A stretch of DNA of 64,000 nucleotides from Trichoplusia ni. Lineage: Eukaryota; Arthropoda; Insecta; Lepidoptera; Noctuidae. This document shows positions 47,001 to 59,470 of this stretch, piece by piece. The stretch lies in contig NC_039480.1 of the NCBI RefSeq assembly GCF_003590095.1, positions 11,509,328 through 11,573,327 on the forward strand, written 5' to 3'. A model generated the notes under the pieces. It ran no database searches and had not been told where the DNA came from. It saw nothing but the letters and a program-made list of their open reading frames with translations. The translations under genes and the position numbers were made by a program. The stretch's first letter is position 1; each line of letters opens with the position of its first letter.

Positions 47001-50000
47001 AAAGCCTATTGTTCCATAATTAATATTGATCACTTTGATGGAACTGAACTTTAATTGATGGATGTTCATTAAACATCCTATCCCACGTTCCTGCTTATAT
47101 GAAACTACTATACAGACTATTTTGGTTTTCAATGTAAATTAATATGTGATAGGTTAAGGGGTTTTAACGTCAAAATTGAATGATGCAGCAGTACTATTTA
47201 ACATTTTGCTGATGCAGTGTGGGACTAAAGCAATGCGCAGTGTGTGCAAGTGTAAGATTGCTGTGTATTCAAAAATCGACTTTCTGGATGTATAATTATG
47301 ATTTAGATTCCTGGATTTACCAAAATGTAATTTTTGTTTCAGGTGATAACCAATATTCCAAATGCAAGGATAGCTGACAGTACCTTAGGTATATCTTGTA
47401 TTGTGTTACTTCTAGTTATGAGAGTAAGTATTTTTTTGTTTATTTATTTTTCCATCAACAAGCGTCTCATCCTGCTCGCACATGTGTAACACTCATTTAC
47501 GAAACATACGCTTGACGGACGGTGATATACAAACTAGAAAAAACTACGAAGTATTCTTTCTAGTAGCTTAATACCTTTAATAAGTGCTACAAACAAAAGG
47601 TTAATGACAATAGACTAATGTATTATAGAAATAAAAGAAATTTCGATGACGTTTAATACTTTCAGTTTAATACAAGTGTATTCTTAACATTGTTAAACTT
47701 ATACTTAATTTGGTTACCAAATGTTAAGTAATTAAAAATATTGGTACCACGTTTTTACGATACTTAATTAATTTTTGTTAGTAAATATATTTTCACCTCT
47801 ACTGCATATAATACAGCTATTTATTTCGGAATCTTCCTTATTTTTACTAACAACACAGCATCAATACGCATTTGGATGCTAAACTGGCATAGTGTTTTAA
47901 GAAACTATTATTTCGTGCTTAAGGTTCAAATTCCATTGCCATCTATGTACCTTAAAAAAAACTAATAAAAACGAATTGAATTTCATGTCTACGCTCATTA
48001 CATTAAGGTGTATGATGTCAAATAAGAAAATATTTCGCCCTGACAATCTGCTAGGATCTCTAGACTCTTTAATTTCGTTCTTTTATTAGCTTTAAAAGAA
48101 AAAAAGGAATTCGTTGAATTCTGTCTAGACTTTGCATTGTTGAATATTCTTCACATTTGTCCAAGCAAAGACAGGCAACAAAAAAGCGTCTGTTGATTAC
48201 ACTCCATACGCCATATTTAAATGTTATATCAACGTACAATAATTGGCTATGCATGCTTGTCATACAATTGTTTAAAAAATATGATATTGTATACCTTTGT
48301 AAACTGAAATAACCTTGGTGGGGAAAGGTTGTCTGTCCATGAAAGATAGAATGTATACTCAATACACGTGAGTTTACTTAGTATCGCGAGATATATTACA
48401 GCATAAGAGCTATATAGCAAGCTTTAAGGCTAACATGTGCATGTAGCTTATTTTCGTATTTTTTATTCCGTTTTTTTCTTTTTATTACTTACAAGCTGTT
48501 GCCCGCGACTTCGTCCCCGTGGGTAGAAGATATAAGTTATGATTTAGGTATACCTGCCCGGTTTTTTTCACACTTTCCATTATATCTTAGCTCCTATTAG
48601 TCGCAGCGTGATGGTTTATAGCATAAAGCCTTCCTCGATAAATGGTCTATTCAACGCAAAAATAATTTTTCAATTTGGACCAGTAGTTCCTGAGATTAGC
48701 GCGTTCAAACAAAACAAACTCTTCAGCTTTATATATTAGTATAGATTTTCCTTATTAGATACGTGCATTAAATAATAAACCTTAGCAGCTTTGCATTTGC
48801 CTTCTGAGTGGTTTAAAGCCTATATATACATATATATGTAGGTTTTTTATCTTATTTTTCTCGCGGAAGACTCCGCGCTATATATAATTCTTTGGTTTCC
48901 AATAACCCACCTGAAAGTCACATAAGACCAAATGTTATGTCTATGAACCCAAATTGATGTCTTACAAATTGCTTTCAAATTGTCAATTTTTACTCAAACA
49001 ATTGTTTGTCAGGCTGTTGTTTCACGATCAATGTTTTGTGTTTGCATTCCTTTGTGAACTCTACAATAGCACTTAATTTGATGCCAGCGAACTTGGCTCT
49101 TGTTTGCCGGTCACAGAACGTGATGTCGATCCACAAATGTTTCTATAACACAATTCATAATAAGTACACGATGAGATAAACATATGAAAGAGCTGTTTGT
49201 CGTATTCCTTATAAAATGGAAATATACCAATAATTGTTTCAATAACACGTGATGGGTATGAAATAATCGACGAATTATTCCATTATTAAAATACGTTTTT
49301 AATTTAATAAAACTGGTAGGAGAAAAGTGTTTTGTTGATGCAAAATGAAAATTCGTTCCAAATTGTTTAAATATTTTTGACCTTTCGTATCTTTTAGCAT
49401 TTAATTTCTCTATAATTGTTCAAGTGTTTAGCTGTATATTCAATATATTACTTTTATTATGTAAATTGACATACAACTCGTTATGCTAATTTCAAAAGAA
49501 CTTTCTTCAACTTTTGCTTCGTCACGTTTCTTCTTTTGTTTTAGTTTCACGCGAATATTGAGGTTGTTGCATTGTCTTTTTAATGAAGGAAATAAACAAT
49601 TTTGGGAGATTACGTTAATTTAATTTTTGGGATTGTTTTGAAATCCATTGTTTTTTTTTGTTGGTAGGAAGTTGGGTAATTTTGTTTGTTTTAAGAATGT
49701 TACTTCCTTTGACCTACCTCATCTGTTTTAACCAGAGTAGGTATGCATTTATTTAGTCATACTTAATCCCTTAGTTCGTCATTAAAGTTATGCATCAACA
49801 CGATGGTAACCTTAGCGTGGCATTTCTATCGTACAGGTGGTCTAATGGGCTAATTCGTTTAAAATATTGATAGAAGAGATGTTACTATCTGAATATATTC
49901 GTCTCTTTCTATGACAAATGCTAACTCGTACCTACACGTATTATCATTCAAAAATTTACTTTTTATTTCAGAAAATCAAAGACATTAACCTGCCTCCGAG

Positions 50001-53000
50001 TGCGAAAGGTTTAAAGAAAACTCTTTGGTTGCTGTCGACGTCGAGAAACGCGATCGTTGTGATAGGCTGCTCCTTGGCAGCTTTCTTCTTCGAGAAATAC
50101 TCCACACAGCCTTTCAAACTAACAGGGACTGTTAAGTAAGGAATATTTTATTAATTCTTTTGCGTTTTGTTGCCTTATTACATTGAATAATGTTAATGAA
50201 TTTTATAATTTAATAGCTGCTTACCAAAAGTGTCATGTATTCAGTCTCTAACATTTTACTCTTGATATAAATGTATAATTCAGAGTTGATAAAAAAAAAT
50301 CATAATAAATTTACTTAAAAATATGAATTATGTTGTATTACTCATAGTGTAATAATAGTAAGTAATAATAATTACCATTTTTAACCCATGGAACTGGTCC
50401 ATATAACTTATCATATATGTATATTATAGCCTAATTGTTCTTACACACATTCTTGCAATAGTTTTGTATCTACTTTGGATTCTTCATGCCTGTTCTCCCA
50501 TAGCGCGGAGGTGAATAATCCCTAGTAGATGCCCCATCACATTGTATATTAAAGTTCTCAAGAAGGCCTCTGCACGTTAGACCTGTGTCGCCGTTTACGC
50601 CTTTAAAAAGGATCGGGTCTCTTCTCATGAAGTTAGCGTGAATGAAAAGACATACCATTTTATAAGAGGCTTAGAAGTGATTTGTATGTGTATGTGTATG
50701 TGAGTGGTTTTTAAACTACACAACACATCTCTACACAACTTCTATGTAAAAAACATCTTTACAAATCACCTCTTTTACCAATTTCAAACATGTATTATCT
50801 TTTCCGGTTTAGTTAAACTGACCAACACTGCTTCAGAAAATCGATGAATTACACAATAATTAGTATACTTAGTGTGTCAGATATAAAATGCCAACACACG
50901 TACTTGAAAAACAAAACCGCTTACACTACCTAACAAATGTTTCATCATTTTCCAGAGACGGTCTTCCCTCCATAAGACTACCTCCGTTCTCCACGGTGTT
51001 GGAGGACGGGCGCGAGGTCGGCTTCATCGAGATGTGCTCAGACCTCGGCTCTTCTATATTCATAGTACCTGTTATCGCCGTACTCGGCAACGTAGCTATA
51101 GCTAAGGCTTTCGGTAAGTGTCAAACAGAAATCGACCTTATGTTGTATAGACAAGATTTGATTTGCCGCTGTCGCCGTTTTGTCTGAGGATTTATCGTTA
51201 GCTAATATCATTTTTGTCACCCATCCAAATGACAAACTTTTGTCAGTGTAGCTTAACCATAGTAAATGATCTTTAGTTTCCATTATTAAAGTTAGTTATT
51301 TTTTGGTAGATAGTTACAAACTATCTACCAAAAAATAACTCTCAAGTCTCTTTCTTTCTCAACTCTAACAAATCCAATGGAATTAATTTAAGATAATCAA
51401 TAATTAATTAACAGTAAATAAAATCGCATTGGGCTCGGATACAGATGTCAAAATCTAGCAAGAAATATATATTTAAATTTACATAAAGGAAACAAGGGTG
51501 GCGTGCACTTAATGCTATAATTAATACGCACAAGTTTAAACCGCTAATTACAATTATTTTTAACAAATTATGCAATTAAACAAAAACAATTTATAGTACT
51601 AATTTTTATACCTAATAAATTTATAAATTATGCCCTTCGCACACGCAACTCAAGTCCTTATAACCCAACTAGATCCACTTCAAATTCTTAAGCTAAGTTA
51701 GCGAGCTACATGTTAAATAATAAATGGCTTTTATAAAACAACGATTATAACAACATGATCCCGGACAATTATTTATAATTGATGGTTATGCAATATTATA
51801 ATCAAAATCAAAATCAAAATTCATTTATTCAAATTAGGCTACTAAGTAGCACTTTTTGAAGGTCAGGTTACATTGGACAGAACCCGGTTTCGCCCCCCCA
51901 TCACCGCTTCCTAAGTGCTTTTGCTGTGAGAGAAGAAACGGTGCAAAAAAACTCCCCAGCAGCACGCTGTCATTCCAATTACAAAATTATTATTTGTATC
52001 TCTTTTCAAAAATTATTATTATTATTATACATAACAGTAACAAAAAAATGTGTATGTGCCGTGCCAAACAAACAAAAATTTGAGTTCGCCGTATCTAAGC
52101 CAATACGAAATTTGACTGTAAGTACAAAGGCCAAGGACAGCAGACCGACCAGCCACCGCAAGCAGCACCCGTTCACGAGTATGACGCAATCAATCCATGT
52201 ATTTATGCAAAGCAAGGCCGATTGCGGCGATAGGTATTTAAATATTCGCCATAAAAATAATTGTGCTTTTAATAGTTATGATACTAACCTTGATGTTTGC
52301 TTTTATTATTTTGTTAGAAAAAGTAGGCCAAAGGTTCAATAACTTGTTTTTGTTTAACGAATATACAGATTTGACTAGATTGCATTAAGTTTAATTTCTA
52401 GGAACTGTTTGTAATTACATGATTTGTCAGGAAATTATCCATAACACACGAACACGTAATACGAATAGTGTGTGAATTGATATCTCTCGGTGTTACTTAT
52501 ATTATTAAAAATACTCTATGAGTGTAAATTCTCCATTTTTTATGCCATTATGCCTATGAATGGAAATGTTGACAGCACAGTTCTTATTTTTATGAACAAT
52601 ATTATTAATATTAATATTATTTTGTATATTATAAGAGCTCGCTTCATGTCGTCATATTCGGCGAAACATTTTATTCAAGGAGTATATCAGCTACTGACCA
52701 GTGCCGTTATGAGTCTCCTGTACCTAACTCTTAACTGTAACTAATTAATGGTTTTTTTACTTTTCGAATTAACGAATGCCAGATAGTTTCAATTCTAAAA
52801 AAATATGTCATTAAAGTCGTTTTTCAATCACTTATTTTATATTTGTTTTCAGCGAGTGGGGAGTCAGTAGATGCGACACAAGAGTTAATAACTCTGTCTT
52901 TGTCGAACATTTTTGGTGCGTTTGCGGGCGCCATGCCGATCACAGGGTCCTTCTCCCGGAGCGCTGTCAACCACGCGAGCGGGGTTGCCACGCAGTTCGG

Positions 53001-56000
53001 CAGTGTTTACACAGGTAAAAAATAATGACAATTGATATTTTGGGAGTTGAAGAGTTGGACGCCTATGTATAATAACGTTTATACTAATGTTACAAATTTT
53101 AGGTAACCAAAAATTTTTAGTTAACATTTGATACCTAACACATACTACCTAACCTACCTAACACTATAACCTTTGAACCGATTGTGACCTGACTCATGTC
53201 GCAATGACTACATACACGCGGATAAAGCTACGAGTAAAACTTTTTTTACATTACCTGTTTTAAATTAATAACTATTTTACTTACAATTAAGAAATTACAA
53301 ACAAATAGTGATCACTTGCAATCCTGTTATAAACTCAGTGCAAGCTCTAAGTATAGCATACATTATTATTTGGATAAACAAATAAATAAAAACATTAAAC
53401 AGTAAAAAAAATAACCGTACAGTGAAAATATTAAGGCGAATAATCGCATCAAGTATAACCTTTTGCTATAATTATTGTTAATCATCAGTTAATATAATTT
53501 CTTGTCTATTGTACATTGCGTAGTATATGTACACAAATCACCTGAATAGAACACCTGGTGCAATGCCGCTGTGTAAACAATAACAACTTGCCGATGGATT
53601 CTACGTATTCACGAAACGGATAGTTTGTTGACATACACAACATGCGTTGTTCTAATGTTATGGTCTCACCAGCATGACTGCGATAGTTATAGATTAAAAG
53701 GTAGTTGCTGGCCCTAAAAACTCAATATAATAATACTATAAACGACGAAATGAACATGACACTAACTTTGCAAAGTGACTTTCTATCCCTTCTTTACGTT
53801 TAAAAGACACAAAGACAGCATGACATTCAGTGTATTTCATGAAAACGGTCGCATAACGCAGGCATGAACAATGTCATTGCTGGAAATCTTTCTAAAATAT
53901 CAAATACTTTCTTGTTTCTCCTGAAATTTTGTGTGCATATTGCAAAAAATTTACTAGTCAGCTAGTAATAATAATAGTATTATAGGGGGCCCTTCTAGTG
54001 AGCGGCGAGTCACCGCCTGCCTAATTGTTTGCATCTCCATGCGTAAAAGGGCAGGTGCCATAGTTCTCCGAATAATTTTAAGGAACTGGTCCACTTAACA
54101 TGTCTCATTTATATAATAGCCTATTTAGTTTTACATACATATTGCAATAGTTTTGCATCTACTTTGGATTTTTCATCTCTGTTCTCCCATAGAGCGGAGG
54201 TGAATTATCCCTAGTAGATGCCCCATCACATTGTATATTAAAGTTCTCAAGAAGGCCTCTGTGCGTTGGACCTGTGTCCCCGTTCAAGCCGTTAAAAAGG
54301 ACCGGGTCTCTTCTCATGAAGTTAGCCCGTGAATGAAAAGAGATACAAATAATAATTTCCGAAGAGTTCGATCTGACCTTCAACTTCAGATGTCTCAGGG
54401 TATTATTTATGCTACTCATGCACTTACCTAACCAGGTTAATTATCGTATCCATTATTATTGTATCATATTGGTATGTTTCCAGGTATTCTGGTGTTGTTG
54501 GCGCTCAGTCTTCTAACGCCGTATTTCTACTTTATACCAAAGGCGGCGCTAGCTGCCGTCGTGATTTGTGCTGTGATATTTATGATAGAATATGAGGTAA
54601 GATCTTGCTTTAGACTTAACTATTCTTAATGTCTGATAATTTCCACATTTTAAAGTATTTTATTTGCACAAAGTCTACATAAGCAAGAATTCATCATAAA
54701 ATGAAAACAATCACCATTAATGTCCCCGGTGAAACGCATTTTGGAAAAGTTAATTATTAATTTCTGTCAGTTGGCTTTTATTGTGAATATTTTGTCTCTG
54801 AACACTTCTTTGTCATCATCCTAACGTGTCCCAACTATGTTAAAGTCGGTTTCCAGTCAAATCGGAGCTGCTACTTTTTTGCACTCCATATTTGAAACTA
54901 ATAAAAATATTGAATTCTTTATTGCAAGACAAATATGTATATTTTCGGAAAATAAAAAACAAATACCCTATCTTTACAGGTAGTGAAACCGATGTGGCGT
55001 TCTCGTCGCGCGGACGTCGTGCCTGCATTAGCGACGTTCGCTCTTTGCTTATCGGCCGGAGTAGAACTAGGCATTCTTGCTGGAGTCGCTGTCAACGTCA
55101 TGCTGTTACTGTACCCTAGTGCCAGGCCGCAGTTAGACGCCGAGATCGTCACGGTAATGTTGCCTTTAGGTGTAGAGGTTTAAGCTCTACTTTCCCGTGT
55201 AGGTTAGCTTTTCATTAACTTGAGAACGTCTTTATGTGTGTAATTTCTACCCAAAGTGGGGTACAAAGTATGCAAGTTGCAGTTCTGGCTGAGCTCTTAT
55301 GCTTAATCAGATTATCCTTATATCAACTTATAACCTTAGTTCTTCGTAATAAGCTAATAAACAGACAAGAACTTAAGAGGTCATGGTTTCCATACAATCT
55401 CGTCATAACTTCGCACAGACATCTGCGTCAAAGATATTCACAAACTCTTCCAAAATCAATTACAAGCAACAACAGTCCACTAACATTTCCCTTACACCCT
55501 TATTCCAGAACTCGTCCGGCTTCAGCTACGTGCTGGTGACCGTAGGCAACAGCCTGTACTTCCCGGGCGTGGAGTACATCCGCCAGTACGTGGAGCGCGC
55601 CGCCAAGAAGCAGGGCGGCTGCAGCATGCCCGTCGTCATCGACTGCCGATACGTGCTAGGTATGAGACCTTTGCAAGTGATAGCTTATGTGAGAGTGGAC
55701 TGATAAGTAATGCAAAGCGTTACGGTGCAAGTAACAGTAGTCAGGCACCTTCTCTCACTTTAACCTACAGTGCTAGCCGTTGGCGTATTGATACAAGGAA
55801 ATGGCTTAGTAGTAGCATATGAGGTACTAGGGAGTTTTAATGACTTACACGTATAAGATCCCACGGCTGGACAAAGGTAATTCTTCCATATCTTTGACGT
55901 TTCTATTCTTCGTTACTTCTTTAACTGTGATATTATTAGCATTAGTTTTTTACCGAAACGACGTAGCCGTATGAGTTTGACGTGTCTGTGTCATCTTATC

Positions 56001-56886
56001 ACTCAAACTGATTTTAATTGTGATTTTTGTTCGAAAGGTAAAAAAATCAAACTACTTTTAAGCTCATAAGCTCATGCTCATTACTCCCGACACTAAAACC
56101 TTCCCCGTCCGGTCCAGGCGCGGACTTCACGGCCGCGAAGGGCATGTGCGCGCTGTCGGGGTCGCTGTCGTCGCGCGGCGTGCCGCTGGTGCTGCTGTCG
56201 CCGCGCGCCAGCGTCGCCTCCGTGTTCAGCGGGGCCGGCTCTAATGTGGTCGTCGTACTCAATCATGCTGAACTAGACTCTACTTTACATAGTAAGTATA
56301 TATATTAGTATATAGGTTTACATAGTACGTATATATATTTCATCTAATTGTTAATTTTTAGGTGGATTTAAAAAGAGGTGCCTCAATTCGTTAGTTTTTA
56401 TTTCATGTTTGTTTCTGAGTTAACCTCGAAATAGATGAACCGAGTTTCTTGATTCTAGTTTTCATTTTACGTAAAATAGCTGGCATTTGGTCTCAAATAT
56501 TGCATCGAATTTGCTTAGTAGTTTTTATTTGAAGTCGGTTGAATTTGGTTGAAATAATATAGTAATATATTTAGTTCCATTTCCGCTGTTTTTTTTTAAA
56601 CTTATCTCACGCGACCGAATACTGACTATAGCCGAATATTGTAGTGAATTAAGATTCCAAATAGAAATTCAAATCATTATAAACAATTTCATTTTCAGGT
56701 CTAACAGGTCAAATACCCTTACCAATACTAAGTTCCAAAGAACTAACTCCGCCTCCGAACTACGCGTCGCTGAAACAGACAGACGATGACGTCACAGAGA
56801 TCGTGATCGACGAACAAAACAACGTGCCTTTGTTAGTCAAGAATGGAACGTTGAAGTCTCACCACAACGAGGTCAATGACACGTGA
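44056..56886 (+). CDS. SLC26A11-like: SLC26 family anion transporter, SLC26A11-like (12 coding exons)
   Basis: Coding exons: 44056-44256, 45139-45334, 46447-46586, 47343-47423, 49972-50135, 50956-51113, 52853-53014, 54484-54596, 54980-55153, 55509-55659, 56118-56291, 56699-56886. All introns are GT...AG, phases agree, and the joined frame is 633 residues, normal for the family. It encodes a polytopic membrane exchanger for sulfate, chloride or bicarbonate. Visible landmarks are GLTVIPQALAYATLAGL (48-64, first membrane segment), LGPTA (91-95) and PITGSFSRSAVN (342-353, the conserved substrate-site region). PKAALAAVVI follows it, and a cytosolic STAS domain spans about 464-571. The PITGSFSR region and the short N-terminus favour SLC26A11 over other SLC26 members. 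The ATG at 44056 lies 13 bases inside its exon, so an untranslated exon must lie upstream. Exons 10 and 11 are strikingly GC-rich against AT-rich introns. Confidence 0.93.
48492..48748 (+). repeat. 'ctagctgttgcccgcgac' family repeat, copy 2, in SLC26 intron 4
   Basis: It begins 'aagctgttgcccgcgacttcgtccccgtggg' and ends 'cttcagctttatatattagtatagat'. It aligns with 37313-37579 along its length. It lies in the longest intron of the gene (47424-49971). Confidence 0.75.
50391..50660 (-). repeat. dispersed repeat, copy A, in SLC26 intron 5
   Basis: It shares 'ggaactggtcca', 'tctactttggatt', 'tgttctcccatag', 'agtagatgccccatcacattg' and 'cttctcatgaagttagc' with 54082-54345, in the same order and orientation. 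The strand given is that of a 62-codon open frame (ANFMRRDP ... LLENFNIQCDGASTRD). Many differences between the copies change residues, so I do not claim the frame is coding. Confidence 0.7.
51294..51340. repeat. perfect 22-bp inverted repeat with 3-base loop, in SLC26 intron 6
   Basis: The left arm (51294-51315, starting AGTTATTTTTTGG) is the exact reverse complement of the right arm (51319-51340, ending CCAAAAAATAACT). ACA lies between them. The RNA or single-stranded DNA would form a tight hairpin. Confidence 0.9.
51795..51975 (-). repeat. LINE 3'-end-like repeat in SLC26 intron 6, minus orientation
   Basis: A short (TCAAAA)n run is followed by 'ttcatttattcaaattaggctactaagtagcactttttgaa' and 'ctccccagcagcacgctgtcattcc'. 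I recall this as a common lepidopteran retrotransposon 3' end, read on the minus strand. More of the element may extend to about 52345. Confidence 0.5.
54082..54345 (-). repeat. dispersed repeat, copy B, in SLC26 intron 7
   Basis: This copy aligns with 50391-50660 in the same orientation. The frame on the minus strand is again open (RANFMRRDP ... LLENFNIQCDGASTRD). It lies about 3.7 kb from copy A, with exons 6 and 7 of the transporter in between. Confidence 0.7.
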
Positions 56887-56945
56887 CGGTAGTGAGGGTA
56901 CTTTAGGTATTGTATTGTAGGTAGACTTATGTTGTAGTGGTTTTG

Positions 56946-56951
56946 AATAAA
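56946..56951 (+). terminator. poly(A) signal of the SLC26 gene
   Basis: AATAAA lies 60 bases after the stop codon and is followed by a GT-rich stretch ('tgttttgtgcataacgtgtatttttatgttg'). This is the expected arrangement for cleavage and polyadenylation. Confidence 0.7.
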
Positions 56952-57837
56952 GTACTTTTAAGGCTGTTTTGTGCATAACGTGTATTTTTATGTTGTAACA
57001 GTAAACTGTCGCAGATATACGAGATATGACAGTTTGAGACGAAACTGCCTACTTATTTTCTTAAGCATTTTTGTTGATATTTTAGGCGACTTATCACAAC
57101 AGGCGGAGGTGGAAAAATAAATGAGCACATGTGTCAAATTAAATTAACATCAACAACAGATTTTAGTGCATCAAGTTTGTCGGTGTAGCATTTTTGTCTC
57201 GTATCTTTCTCGATCCCTTACCATCTTTACTTCTTTATATATTGTCTTTCTGCCTTTTCCTTTTCTTATTCTATGTAATTCCTCGTTTTACTCATTTTTT
57301 TCAAGCCTCCTTTATCAATAATAAAGTAATCGTGGCATATAAGCAATTTATTATATCACCGATTGTGTTAATTTGTTGTTATTAATGTCCATAATTCTTT
57401 AAAACCAATACAACATCAGTAAAATAATATTATGGATAGTGTACAAGCGAAAGAACGTTCCCTTTTTGTAGATAGTTCCTATGTTAAGTATTTTGTGACT
57501 TAGACGTACTTAAAAGATCCTTTGATAGTATCAAAACTAAAATTCATAGTTTTATACTAATCAAAGATTTTGTTGTTTTAGTTTAATAAGCCAATCTTGT
57601 CTTGAATATAAATTATTTTCAGTGTTTCATTTGTTTAAAATACATTTATTCTCTTGGTTGTGTTGTTATTGTCTTAATGTTATTGTAAAGTATCAAGTAG
57701 TTTCGTACACTATAGGTACAGTCAGTAACAAAAATCAATAATATAATATAATAATATAATATATCCTGGGAACAAAGGCAGCTTATAAAAATGCCAAAAC
57801 TGTTTCAAGAAACTATTCCCCAATTGTTTTTTAAAAC
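56952..57837. other. intergenic region between convergent genes, part 1
   Basis: No coding feature is supported. The sequence is AT-rich with an ATAATATAAT run at about 57740-57765. Confidence 0.5.
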
Positions 57838-58003
57838 TTGGGTCGCGGGGGTTTAACAAACATTCAAATAACATGCGCAAAGGCACCCAGAAACAAACAA
57901 AGATGGCACAAACAAACGCTTGTCCTCCGCGGAGATCGAACCCACGATACGTAAGCTCACAGTAGGTTCAGCGTGTTGACCTCAACCTCTCGGCTATCAG
58001 TAC
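57838..58003 (-). mobile_element. tRNA-derived SINE, minus orientation
   Basis: On the minus strand the A box TAGCCGAGAGG (57996-57986) and the B box GGGTTCGATCTCC (57943-57931) are well preserved. They are followed by 'gcggaggacaagcgtttg' and 'tctgggtgcctttgcgcatgttatttgaatgttt'. It is the same family as 12768-12950. Confidence 0.8.
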
Positions 58004-59088
58004 TGATCCGGCTAATAATAACATAGGTGAATATTTCTAAGTTTAATTTAAAAAAGACTATTAAAATAAAAATTAAAAACTAATTAATTACTTTATATGT
58101 TCATGGAGTTTGTTGCCGAATGTATATTAATTGTAAAGAAATAAATAAACATCAGTTCTTATAAGTATACAACTAGTTAATAATTAATTAGATAACTCAA
58201 ATATACCATTTATTCTGCTGTAATAGGTATATTTTTAAAAAGTCAATCGAAGCTAATTTCTAAATTTGTTTGTCTCCCAAGCCATGTCTTACCAACTACA
58301 TAATACATAAACAATACATTTTACCTGGTACTAAGTATTTAATTATATCTTCCATCTATCTTCCAACATTTAGTTAAAAAAAAGACCTCGCAAAAAGATA
58401 CTAGGAATTTTAAAATATGCATATGTGTGTCAAGACTAATAAAAAATGTTAACAAACAATACGAAAATGAACTGAATTCAATTCCTTATAAAAATGTTGT
58501 CATATTTATATTCCATTCAATCTTAAGATTTAAAAATGTACCTACAATAATTGTACATTATTATATTAACCCACTGTCTGATAAAGCGTAAGATTGTCAA
58601 AGATGGTTATATCCTAATCAAAAGATATTTAAACACTTTTAATATGGTTTCACTCTGTTGCAAAAACAATAAAAATGTTAATCTTGCTTTTTTCTTGTGT
58701 CTATCCAATTTCTTCATAAAGGCATAAATGTAAATAGTACCAAAGATAAGATTGCACTAAACAATCCCATTTTACTAAAACTGTTGTATATATCTATAAT
58801 GTTTTCGGTTTTTGTTTTATTGTTATATAATATGGAATTAAATACAGAAATCAGAAATTCTAATGAAATTAACCGACCTTTAATTTAATTGGTGTGAGTG
58901 TCCTTTTATGGCTATTAATATCTTTTATATTGTTTTATTTCCTTAAGTGTTAAACTAATGCATATTTCTTGCCAGTAAAAATGATGAAGATGTCTTGCAC
59001 TAATTTTAAATACATTTTTACGACCGAAACCTGATGTTTTATTCTTTTAAGGACCAAGTAATAAAAACAAAGCTTAATTTAAAATATA
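58004..59088. other. intergenic region between convergent genes, part 2
   Basis: Very AT-rich sequence without a supported feature. Confidence 0.5.
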
Positions 59089-59094
59089 TTTATT
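59089..59094 (-). terminator. poly(A) signal of the minus-strand gene
   Basis: AATAAA on the minus strand lies about 380 bases after the stop codon at 59471. It is the first good signal downstream, so the 3' untranslated region would be about 0.4 kb. Confidence 0.5.
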
Positions 59095-59470
59095 TAAATA
59101 AATAATGTACTTTGTGTACGATCTACCCTAAATCTTAGCACCATCATTATAACATAGTAAATGCATTCTCTGACTATCAACTAAAAATAATGAGTATCAT
59201 AAATCAATAGTGTAAATATCTAAGAACCCATTGAAATAAATAATAATAATTAAATTGTAGCTAAATGCATCAATCAGTCAATTAAACCAACCGACAATCC
59301 AAAGGCGTATGTTGTATCTATTATCCGAACAGATTTCGAGTCACAATTTACATAAATAGTCCAAGAAATTCAAATGTATGTAACCTGTTACATAAGCGCA
59401 TCTGTCGAGTCGGCTGTCTAAATGGAGTGCTTATAACTTCCCATCACCTGAACCCCATAGTTGACAAAAT

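Noticed and set aside
55383..55703. 106-codon frame taken as one exon
   Set aside because: Only 55509-55659 fits the SLC26 splice phases; the rest is intron read-through.
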